From contig CAIJKT010000490.1 in assembly GCA_903821255.1 (NCBI GenBank), forward strand, positions 1-5,512: a stretch of 5,512 bases of DNA, read 5' to 3'. Of this stretch, positions 1 through 5,512 are shown piece by piece. A program made the translations under genes and the position numbers. Under the pieces are notes generated by a model that was not told the DNA's origin, made no database searches, and was given only the letters and a program-made list of their open reading frames with translations. Positions within the stretch are counted from its first letter, which is position 1. Each line of letters starts with the position of its first letter. The DNA is from an uncultured Lentisphaeria bacterium (GTDB lineage: Bacteria > Verrucomicrobiota > Lentisphaeria > Victivallales > Victivallaceae).

Positions 1-1
1 C

Positions 2-100
2 GGAGGAAACATGCATGTGTCTTCCGGAGGGAACGCAACCGGTTCACTGACAATTGCCGGTGGACACATTGTTTTGGAGAATACCGCATCTATCAGCGGT
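2..100 (+). repeat. End of an AIDA-type strand-loop-strand repeat region
   Basis: The frame reads GGN before the Met at 11, then HVSSGGNATGSLTIAGGHIV. Spaced Gly-Gly pairs and the VSSGG-N-A pattern match the autotransporter passenger strand-loop-strand repeat (AIDA repeat, Pfam PF16168 / TIGR04415). Only about one and a half units lie in the window, so more copies are expected upstream. In other bacteria such repeats form beta-solenoids and can be O-heptosylated. No heptosyltransferase of that system is visible here. Confidence 0.6.
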
Positions 101-3067
101 TTGACGATGATATCCTATGTTCTGACCATGGCTAAAGCCAGCGAGGTGCTGGTTACCGTCAATGGCGGGAATTTGGGTACTGGCATTACCGTCTATTCAT
201 TGAATTTAAACAATACGGCTGCAGGCTCTTACATTCTAGCCGATGGCGTCGATCTGACAGGCATGAGCGGCAAAACATTCTCCGTCACGGATAATGGACA
301 AAACGTAAATGTGCAAGTCGGCTCCAGTTATACTTTTGCAAACGGCGATAAGCTTTCGCTCAGCCTGACCGATGCAGTGACCGACCTGTTGACGGCAATA
401 TTAACGGTCGATGCATTACCGCCGTCAACACCAGACGCTTTGAACAGGACGATTACCGGAAACAGTGTGACCTTTGACTGGAATGACTCAACTGATACAG
501 ATAGCGGCCTGAAACATTACGAAATTAAAATTGACAATAACAGTAACTTCAGCAGTCCGGAATATTCCGCATCCCCAACCTCTAGCGCATTCAACATTAA
601 TAGCATGGCTGATGGCATCTACTACTGGACTGTACGCTCTCAGGACAATGCCTGCAATTATAGTGCATGGAGCGCCGGCAGCGAATTCACGGTGGACACT
701 GCCGCGCCAAATGTTCCAGTCGGCTTTGCAAGCACTGTCAACGGCAGCAGCGTAGCCCTCGATTGGACAGATACCGGCGATGCCACCAGCGGGGTCAAAC
801 TTTATGAAGTAAAAATAGACCAGGATATCGATTTCAGCAGTCCGGAATATTCAGCATCGCCTGCGATCTGCGCCGCTAACATTAACAGCCTCGCGGACGG
901 AATCTATCACTGGGAGATACGCGCCCAGGACAATTCCGGTAACTATAGTGCATGGAGCGCCGGCAATGAATTCACGGTAGACACCATTGCGCCGACTGTT
1001 CCCGCAGCTTTGACCCAAACCCTTACCGGCAGCAGTGTAGCATTAGACTGGGCGGATGCTGCCGATGCCACCAGCGGCGTAAAGCAATACGAATTTCAAG
1101 TGGATAACAACAGCGATTTCTCCAGCAACGAAAAATCAGGAATCACTGCCATCAGCACTACTAATGCAACTGACCTTGCCGGCGGTACTTACTACTGGCG
1201 TGTCCGCACTCAAGACAACTCCGGTAATTGGAGTACCTGGAGTGCAGCATCAAACTTTTTTGTGGAACTGACTCCACCGACCGTCCCAACCGGTATAAAG
1301 CAAACTGTCACCGGAAGTTCAGTGGCGTTTGACTGGGCGGACAGCGCGGACAAAAGCGGCATCAAACAATATGAGGTACGTATAGACAACAACAGCGATT
1401 TCAGCAGCCCTGAATATTCAGAACAGGTTGCGGTCAGTCAGGCGTCCGAGGCAAACCTCGCTGCCGGAACTTATTACTGGCAGGTGCGTTCTCAGGACAA
1501 TTCCGGCAACTACAGCGCATGGAGTAAATCATCTTCATTCATCGTCACGCCGACGGACACTGCCGGAAACGATTGCAGGACGGCTAAAAATATCGGCGAC
1601 GGCGTGGACAACTGGGTGGGATTCGGCGACCCGGCTGACTGCTATAAACTGACGCTGGACAGGAACGGAAAATTGACCTTGAATCTGACCGGTTTAAGCG
1701 GCGACGCCAACCTTTCGCTGCTGAATTCAGCAGGCAAGGTTCTGAAAACCTCTGCGAATAAAACAAACGCCGATGAAGCGATTACCGGCTTTGCCCTGGT
1801 TAGCGGAATCTATTACATCAATGTTGCTCCGGTCAAAGGAGTAAGCAGTGCCAGCTACACGCTGACCAACAGCTTTGATCCTTTCCCTGACGATAACGCC
1901 GGCAGTACTCAGTCTACGGCGAATGTCATTGGCGAATTAGCCGACAAAGTTGCTGTCGAACGCGCCGACTGGACAGGTTTCGGCGACCCGGCTGACTACT
2001 ATAAACTGACGCTGACCAATAATGGAACGCTGAGCCTGAACCTGACCGGCTTGAGCGGCGATGCCAACCTCTCGCTGCTGGATAGCAAAGGCAAGGTGCT
2101 GAAGGCTTCTTCCACTAAAGGCCATATCGATGAAGCAATCGCCATGCCTTTGCTGGCCGGAGATTATTTCGTTAAGGTTGTGCCCGCCGACGGCGGCAAG
2201 GGCATCGTCAATAATACCACTTACACGCTGAGCAATAAGGTTGATTATTTTCCGGCGGATAACGCCGGCAATACTCAGTCTACGGCGAATGTCATTGGCG
2301 AATTAGCCGACAAAGTTGCTGTCGAACGCACCGACTGGACGGGTTTCGGCGACCCGGCTGACTACTATAAACTTACGCTGACCAATGCCGGAGCGTTAAG
2401 CCTGAACCTGACCGGGTTGAGCAGCGACGCCAACCTGACGCTGCTGGATAACAAAGGCAAGGTGCTGAAGACATCCGCTAACAAAAAAAATGCCGATGAA
2501 TTAATCACCACGGCTTTGGCTGCCGGTGATTATCTCGTAAAAGTCGCTCCCGCCGACGGCGGCAAGAGCATAGTCAACAACACCTACTATAACCTGAACA
2601 ATTATTTTCAGGAGGAAACCGCCGGCAGTTCCTTCGCCACCGCCGTCGAACTCACTTCCGATGGAACGGTTCACGGCTGGGTGGGGTCAGGCGACAAGGA
2701 AGACTATTACAAGCTTGTGGTTGCAAATGACGGATCAACCGTAACCGGCGGGTTGAGCGGATTTGATTCAAACATCAACCTCTATGTATATGACTCCAAG
2801 CACAAGCTGGTGGCGTCTTCGGCCAAATCCGGGCTCATCCCTGAGTCAATAGACAGCGGCGCGGGAAAAATGAAGGCAGGCACATATTACATAAAAGTAT
2901 TGCTGGCGGGTTCCGCCGCTACCGGGTATGACCTGAATTTCAATCTTACCCAGCCCGGCAGTCTCCGGCTTTTCAGCACAGCCGGCACATTGACCGGCTG
3001 TGCGGATACTGCACTGACAGGCGGCAGCGACCCGCTGAAAAAAAGCAATGGATTGCTGGCCAACTGA
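2..3067 (+). CDS. Large modular surface/secreted protein, C-terminal part (strand-loop-strand, FN3-like and PPC-like repeats)
   Basis: This is a 5'-truncated gene whose reading frame is open to the window edge. Residues are counted from the Met codon at 11. Order: AIDA-type strand-loop-strand repeat end (to ~30), an unassigned beta-rich segment (31-135), four FN3-like repeats (137-513), four PPC-like domains (516-620, 628-742, 750-864, 868-979) and a tail (980-1018). The FN3-like units carry DW(A/N/T)D, YYW.VR and QDNSGNxSxWS motifs. The PPC-like units carry GFGDPADYYKLTL, LSLNLTGLS and AGDYxVKV motifs. Such modules are typical of extracellular adhesins and cell-surface proteins; no catalytic domain is visible. 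The tail has no LPXTG, PEP-CTERM or hydrophobic anchor. No beta-barrel can follow, because the gene stops at TGA 3065-3067 and convergent genes begin 172 bp later. Binding partner and export route are unknown. The adhesin role is inferred; the modular architecture is clear. Confidence 0.85.
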   Translation, partial: GGNMHVSSGGNATGSLTIAGGHIVLENTASISGLTMISYVLTMAKASEVLVTVNGGNLGTGITVYSLNLNNTAAGSYILADGVDLTGMSGKTFSVTDNGQNVNVQVGSSYTFANGDKLSLSLTDAVTDLLTAILTVDALPPSTPDALNRTITGNSVTFDWNDSTDTDSGLKHYEIKIDNNSNFSSPEYSASPTSSAFNINSMADGIYYWTVRSQDNACNYSAWSAGSEFTVDTAAPNVPVGFASTVNGSSVALDWTDTGDATSGVKLYEVKIDQDIDFSSPEYSASPAICAANINSLADGIYHWEIRAQDNSGNYSAWSAGNEFTVDTIAPTVPAALTQTLTGSSVALDWADAADATSGVKQYEFQVDNNSDFSSNEKSGITAISTTNATDLAGGTYYWRVRTQDNSGNWSTWSAASNFFVELTPPTVPTGIKQTVTGSSVAFDWADSADKSGIKQYEVRIDNNSDFSSPEYSEQVAVSQASEANLAAGTYYWQVRSQDNSGNYSAWSKSSSFIVTPTDTAGNDCRTAKNIGDGVDNWVGFGDPADCYKLTLDRNGKLTLNLTGLSGDANLSLLNSAGKVLKTSANKTNADEAITGFALVSGIYYINVAPVKGVSSASYTLTNSFDPFPDDNAGSTQSTANVIGELADKVAVERADWTGFGDPADYYKLTLTNNGTLSLNLTGLSGDANLSLLDSKGKVLKASSTKGHIDEAIAMPLLAGDYFVKVVPADGGKGIVNNTTYTLSNKVDYFPADNAGNTQSTANVIGELADKVAVERTDWTGFGDPADYYKLTLTNAGALSLNLTGLSSDANLTLLDNKGKVLKTSANKKNADELITTALAAGDYLVKVAPADGGKSIVNNTYYNLNNYFQEETAGSSFATAVELTSDGTVHGWVGSGDKEDYYKLVVANDGSTVTGGLSGFDSNINLYVYDSKHKLVASSAKSGLIPESIDSGAGKMKAGTYYIKVLLAGSAATGYDLNFNLTQPGSLRLFSTAGTLTGCADTALTGGSDPLKKSNGLLAN
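101..415 (+). other. Unassigned beta-rich segment inside the surface protein (residues 31-135)
   Basis: These ~105 residues link the strand-loop-strand repeats to the first FN3-like unit. Short alternating hydrophobic strands are separated by Gly/Asn/Asp turns, for example VLVTVNGGN, SYILADGVDLTG and SYTFANGDKLSLSLTD. There is no internal repeat, cysteine or long hydrophobic helix. It may be a capping domain for the solenoid. I do not recognise a named family. Confidence 0.4.
419..1549 (+). repeat. Four FN3-like repeats, 95-residue (285-bp) period
   Basis: Units begin at Pro-rich boundaries: PPSTPDAL (residue 137), APNVPVGF (232), APTVPAAL (327) and PPTVPTGI (422). The first three spacings are exactly 95 residues; the fourth unit is about two residues shorter because DATSG becomes DKSG. 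Each unit has a DW.D strand, a K.YE..(I/V)D strand, a G.Y(Y/H)W..R.QDN strand and a WS...F.V strand, as expected of an FN3-like or Ig-like beta-sandwich. Units 1 and 2 share long nearly identical DNA stretches at the same offset (548-567 with 833-852, and 659-680 with 944-965), which indicates recent duplication or gene conversion. Unit 1 has Cys215 where the others have Gly in the QDNSGN motif. Confidence 0.75.
1556..2947 (+). repeat. Four PPC-like (pre-peptidase C-terminal) beta-sandwich domains
   Basis: Domains cover residues 516-620, 628-742, 750-864 and 868-979. Each opens with (D/E)xAG.....A, continues with a W(T/V)G.GD..D(Y/C)YKL strand, a hydrophobic L.L...G strand with an ANLSLL-type strand, and ends in AG.Y(Y/F/L).(V/I)KV and Y.L. 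This pattern matches the PPC family (PF04151), which is found at the C-termini of secreted peptidases and in large surface proteins. Domains 2 and 3 are nearly identical, with a 122-residue period. Domain 4 is the most divergent. No peptidase domain is present in the window. PPC domains are generally accessory, and their role here is unknown. Confidence 0.7.
1892..2386 (+). repeat. Near-identical direct repeat pair, 129 bp, 366 bp apart
   Basis: Bases 1892-2020 and 2258-2386 align without gaps. I count four differences by eye: Ser to Asn, Ala to Thr and two synonymous changes. Similarity continues less strictly into the aaaggcaaggtgctgaag stretch near the middle of each domain. The pair sits at the start of PPC-like domains 2 and 3, so it is best read as a recent tandem duplication or homogenisation of a domain-sized unit. 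It is also a possible site of slippage or recombination that would change domain number. Confidence 0.85.
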
Positions 3068-3239
3068 TAACGGAATAAATTATCTCTGAATGAACAGCGG
3101 AAAGCAAGCAGCACAGAGGCTTGCAATTGACAAAAACCTATAAGCCATTTTATAGGTACTCCGTGCGGCAATGCCAGACGGAAGGAGCGAAACAGACGAA
3201 GCTGCACGCGACTGCAAACTGACAGGAACAACCGAGGTA
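3068..3239. other. Convergent intergenic gap
   Basis: This gap separates the stop codons of two converging genes, so no promoter is expected. Apart from the hairpin listed separately, I see only weak short inverted repeats. An open minus-strand frame crosses the gap into the surface-protein gene, but nothing about it looks like a real gene. Confidence 0.7.
3131..3157 (-). terminator. Weak intrinsic terminator for the minus-strand operon
   Basis: ACCTATAA (3136-3143) and TTATAGGT (3150-3157) form a perfect 8-bp stem around a 6-nt loop. Read on the minus strand, the stem runs directly into TTTTTG, as in a rho-independent terminator. It lies 83 nt past the stop codon of the membrane-protein gene. 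The stem has only two G-C pairs and the T-tract is short, so efficiency is doubtful. In the plus direction no T-run follows. Confidence 0.4.
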
Positions 3240-4214
3240 TTATCTGGAAATAGGAAATATTGTATCTTGTGTCTTTGAATTGTCTTTAGACTTCATTGCG
3301 AGCAGCCATGCGGCCAGAAAAACAAGGATATCTCCGATAATATTGCATAGGCGCATAGTCAATGCAAGACATAGAGCAACACCCTCGCCCATGTCATCTT
3401 CAAACATTTTCACGGTAAGCGCTTCTCTGATTCCTAATCCGCCAGGTGCTCCTGGCACCACAAAACCGATCAGCCAGGCTAATGTGATTCTACTGGCATA
3501 ACGATACCACGGCAGCGTTGAATTTGCATTAAAAACCATGTGAACCAATAGCCAGGTCAATATCCCCATAACTGTGAATATAAAAAGAAACTGTCCGACT
3601 CCGTAAATAATCCGGGACGGATTAAGATATGCCTGTTGTGAAACAACCAATTTTCGCACACGGGTGCTGGATATTGCTCCGAACAGAATGCCGGTTGCAA
3701 TTATTACAGCAGCAATCAGCAGCACAAAAATAACGTTCCGGTTAACTGCAGGCAGCCATTTACTGATTGAGTTAGGAGCAATTATAATTTCCAGCGATGC
3801 CATTAATGTGCTTGAGACAACGCATAAAATAATTTCAATGAAAGTTGTACTGGCGACAGCAGCCGCAGGAACTTCGTATTTGGCGCCAAGAGCAAAACGC
3901 CCAACGTACTGAAAGACATTTCCAGGTAAATATTTAGCAATCTGGGACTGCCCGAGAATCATGAATGATTGCCGTAGAGAAATATGGACTCCACCGCCAT
4001 GCAGCAGGCATCGCCAGATATTAGCCCCGACAATCCATTGGGAAAAATAGAATAGAATCAGAGCGACAAGCGAAACTGCGGCACCAACACTGAACACGAT
4101 ACCATGAAATCCGGAAGCTTGCTTAAAGATGGCATTCCCGAGATAAATGAAAGACAGGAACATCAGCAATCGTCCGAACCAGTGAATTAATTTTTTATTG
4201 AATTTGATGCTCAT
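3240..4214 (-). CDS. Lysylphosphatidylglycerol synthase TM/UPF0104 family integral membrane protein
   Basis: This is a 324-residue polytopic inner-membrane protein with hydrophobic segments near residues 10-30, 39-60, 117-145, 161-180, 205-228, 240-257 and 285-306. Family signatures are KYLPGNVFQYVGR (94-106) and the PGAPGGLGIREA loop (254-265). These place it in the LPG_synthase_TM (UPF0104) superfamily, which includes the flippase domain of MprF and many uncharacterised proteins in polysaccharide or glycolipid loci. The MprF aminoacyl-transferase domain is absent, so lysinylation is unlikely; moving or using a lipid-linked substrate is an inference. Start: the frame opens at ATG 4337, but that would overlap the glycosyltransferase gene by 62 bp and add 41 mostly polar residues before the first membrane segment. 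The Met at 4214 gives the usual family length and N-terminus, though its Shine-Dalgarno (AAGAAA, 4222-4227) is weak. It follows the glycosyltransferase by 61 bp, probably in one transcript. Confidence 0.8.
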   Translation of the reverse strand: MSIKFNKKLIHWFGRLLMFLSFIYLGNAIFKQASGFHGIVFSVGAAVSLVALILFYFSQWIVGANIWRCLLHGGGVHISLRQSFMILGQSQIAKYLPGNVFQYVGRFALGAKYEVPAAAVASTTFIEIILCVVSSTLMASLEIIIAPNSISKWLPAVNRNVIFVLLIAAVIIATGILFGAISSTRVRKLVVSQQAYLNPSRIIYGVGQFLFIFTVMGILTWLLVHMVFNANSTLPWYRYASRITLAWLIGFVVPGAPGGLGIREALTVKMFEDDMGEGVALCLALTMRLCNIIGDILVFLAAWLLAMKSKDNSKTQDTIFPISR

Positions 4215-4257
4215 GTAATTATTTCTTGCACTTGATAAACTGGCTGACTCCCATAAT

Positions 4258-4275
4258 CGGAAACAACTGTTTCTG
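4258..4275. repeat. Short imperfect dyad directly after the glycosyltransferase stop
   Basis: The half-sites CGGAAACAA and CTGTTTCTG are complementary at seven of nine positions. The element abuts the TAG stop (4276-4278), in the gap before the membrane-protein start. As RNA it could form only a short stem (GAAAC/GTTTC) with no T-run after it, so termination is unlikely. It might be a processing site or protein-binding dyad, or chance. Confidence 0.2.
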
Positions 4276-5406
4276 CTAAAAATTTTTAATATAATTTCCC
4301 CAGGAAAATTTATCTTTGGTATGAGCGGCATTCTCATGAAGTTTTTTCAGCGTATCCCTATCCAATGATTTCAGAATCGCCTGCGCAAGTTCTTTCGAAT
4401 TGCCCGGCTCCACTAACTGCCCGTTTATTCCGCATTCAATTACTTCATCCAGACTGCCAACCCTGGTGGCTATAACCGGTTTGCCAAAGCCGTATGCGAG
4501 CTGGCAAATGGCGCTGCCAGTCGCTGAAAGATAAGGCTGAACCACCAGATCAGAAGCAGCAAAATATCGTCCTATATCTTCGTTCGGCACATATTTATCA
4601 ATAATTATGACATTTCCCGCGATACCAAGCTGCTGAATAATTGCCAGATATACTTTTTTATCATCCCAGAATTCTCCTACAATCAATAGTTTTACTGCAG
4701 GACGCGAACCGAGTATTTCGGGTAATGCTTCAAGAATTACCGAAAGCCCCTTATACTGACGAACGAAACCGAAAAATAACAGCACCTCATCATCCTCATT
4801 CAGTCCGATTTCCCTGCGCGCCTGTACGGTATCAGTTTCCTGAAACTTCAAGTCTTCAAAAGACGGCATAAAGGACTTGATAATTTCACCATCCCCAAGC
4901 ATATCCCGCAGCTTAACCTTTTCAGAGTCCGCATGCACGATAAATTTCTTCCCAAACTTAAACAGATATTTGGTTAACAAATATTTTATTTTATTTGATT
5001 CATGCTCCACGACGTTGTGACAAATAAAAGTGATCGGCGCATGGCATTTTCTTTTCATCAGTTGAATGATACTCCAATATGCCGGAACCCAGAAAACCAC
5101 CCACCACTGAATAATAATCTCGTCAGGATTTATCGCTTTGATTCGCTTGGCCGCCTTTAGCCAGGTTAACGGATTAAGGGAGTCTATAATATATTCAACA
5201 TTATTGCTTTCCAAATATGACTTGCTGGTATCTTTGTCAGTTTCACCCGGATACAGCCACGCGGGATACTGCCTCTTGTAGGAAATTAATACAACCTCGT
5301 TCTCTTTCTGCAAAAAACGATTCAACATAGTGGTATGGTGCGATATGCCTCCGCGATACGGCCATGTTGGACCGATGATGACTATTCTTCTCTTCCTGTC
5401 CGCCAT
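4276..5406 (-). CDS. GT4-type (group 1) glycosyltransferase
   Basis: This complete 376-residue cytoplasmic glycosyltransferase has two Rossmann-like halves (GT-B fold). The N-terminal acceptor half starts with IVIIGPTWPYRGGISHHT (8-25) and contains SYKRQYPAWLYPG (42-54), NPLTW (78-82) and QWWVVFWVPAY (100-110). The C-terminal donor half contains LLFFGFVRQYKGL (209-221), ASDLVVQPYLSATGSAICQ (284-302) and FGKPVIATRVGSLDEVI (307-323). The family transfers a sugar from a nucleotide donor, usually with retention, to a lipid-linked or glycan acceptor; donor and acceptor cannot be read from sequence. The usual EX7E motif is degenerate: Ser294 and Gln302 sit where the two Glu are expected. I recall this as a feature of the subgroup with the KRQYP and QWW motifs. 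Start: ATG 5406 follows an AAGGA site at 5411-5415 and gives the standard N-terminus. Its ATG begins 1 nt past the upstream stop, which implies translational coupling. Confidence 0.88.
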   Translation of the reverse strand: MADRKRRIVIIGPTWPYRGGISHHTTMLNRFLQKENEVVLISYKRQYPAWLYPGETDKDTSKSYLESNNVEYIIDSLNPLTWLKAAKRIKAINPDEIIIQWWVVFWVPAYWSIIQLMKRKCHAPITFICHNVVEHESNKIKYLLTKYLFKFGKKFIVHADSEKVKLRDMLGDGEIIKSFMPSFEDLKFQETDTVQARREIGLNEDDEVLLFFGFVRQYKGLSVILEALPEILGSRPAVKLLIVGEFWDDKKVYLAIIQQLGIAGNVIIIDKYVPNEDIGRYFAASDLVVQPYLSATGSAICQLAYGFGKPVIATRVGSLDEVIECGINGQLVEPGNSKELAQAILKSLDRDTLKKLHENAAHTKDKFSWGNYIKNF

Positions 5407-5407
5407 T

Positions 5408-5512
5408 TTATCCTTTATCGCCTGCTGTCAGTTTGTTTTTGCGCTGGTTATACTGAAGTTCCTCCAGTAATTTACGATTAACAGAAATCAAATCGGCAAT
5501 AAAAGCGATAAG
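5408..5512 (-). CDS. C-terminal 34 codons of an unidentified upstream operon gene
   Basis: On the minus strand an open frame enters from the right edge and ends at TAA (5410-5408). Its last residues are LISVNRKLLEELQYNQRK, then NKLTAGDKG. The end is charged and probably helical, after a short hydrophobic stretch (LIAFIADLI). The frame is open to the edge, and the stop lies 1 nt before the glycosyltransferase ATG, with that gene's Shine-Dalgarno embedded in its last codons. This is typical of a co-translated operon. The fragment is too short to name a family; position suggests another glycan-biosynthesis gene. Confidence 0.6.
   Translation of the reverse strand, partial: LIAFIADLISVNRKLLEELQYNQRKNKLTAGDKG
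5411..5415 (-). promoter_or_regulatory. Shine-Dalgarno site of the glycosyltransferase gene
   Basis: AAGGA on the minus strand lies 4 nt before ATG 5406, inside the final codons of the upstream gene. Together with the 1-nt stop/start spacing it supports this start and translational coupling. Confidence 0.6.

Noticed and set aside
419..1549. Regular 285-bp spacing as a CRISPR or satellite array
   Set aside because: The repeats are in-frame protein domains with amino-acid level conservation; unit length and divergence do not fit CRISPR.
3104..3124. Inverted repeat GCAAGC/GCTTGC with a 9-nt loop as a plus-strand terminator
   Set aside because: The stem is only 6 bp, the loop is wide and no T-run follows.
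3160..3182. Inverted repeat CCGTGCGGC/GCCAGACGG
   Set aside because: Two internal mismatches and no T-run on either side; likely chance.
2887..3231. Minus-strand open frame of 114 codons crossing the intergenic gap
   Set aside because: Most of it lies antisense to the PPC-like coding sequence, its translation shows no domain, and it has no credible ribosome site.
3240..5406. The glycosyltransferase as the O-heptosyltransferase for the neighbouring strand-loop-strand repeats
   Set aside because: The enzyme has GT4 features rather than the autotransporter heptosyltransferase pattern, and the two genes are convergent. Adjacency alone does not support it.
1..5512. tRNA, rRNA, insertion sequence, phage genes or toxin-antitoxin pair
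   Set aside because: No matching structures, terminal inverted repeats, transposase motifs or small paired genes were seen on either strand.

Overview
The window reads as a piece of a bacterial chromosome with two halves facing each other. The organism is probably a Gram-negative or PVC-type bacterium. AIDA-like strand-loop-strand repeats, FN3-like repeats and PPC domains in one giant surface protein recall Lentisphaerota/Victivallales proteins, but that placement is from memory of the architecture only and is weak. No RNA gene, mobile element or CRISPR array was seen.

Left half (2-3067, + strand): the C-terminal part of a very large repetitive secreted or surface protein. It runs in this order: the end of a strand-loop-strand (AIDA-type) repeat region, an unassigned beta-rich segment of about 105 residues, four FN3-like repeats with an exact 95-residue period, four pre-peptidase C-terminal (PPC)-like domains, and a short tail of about 39 residues with no recognisable anchor or autotransporter barrel. 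The frame is open to the left edge, so the gene begins upstream. The tempting ATG at 11 with a Shine-Dalgarno-like GGAGG is most likely a Gly-Gly-Asn repeat codon run.

Middle (3068-3239): a 172-bp convergent intergenic gap with a hairpin plus short T-tract, oriented to terminate the minus-strand operon.

Right half (3240-5512, - strand): part of a surface-glycan or glycolipid type operon, transcribed right to left. It holds the C-terminal 34 codons of an unidentified gene, then a GT4-type glycosyltransferase starting 1 nt after that stop, then, 61 bp on, a polytopic membrane protein of the lysylphosphatidylglycerol synthase TM/UPF0104 family. The two complete genes could cooperate: a cytoplasmic transferase adds a sugar to a lipid-linked or surface glycan, and a membrane protein handles a lipid substrate. 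Nothing in the sequence ties this operon functionally to the neighbouring surface protein. I found no clear new biological system here. The most notable items are the modular adhesin-like protein with no visible anchoring module, its unassigned linker domain, and its recently homogenised repeats.
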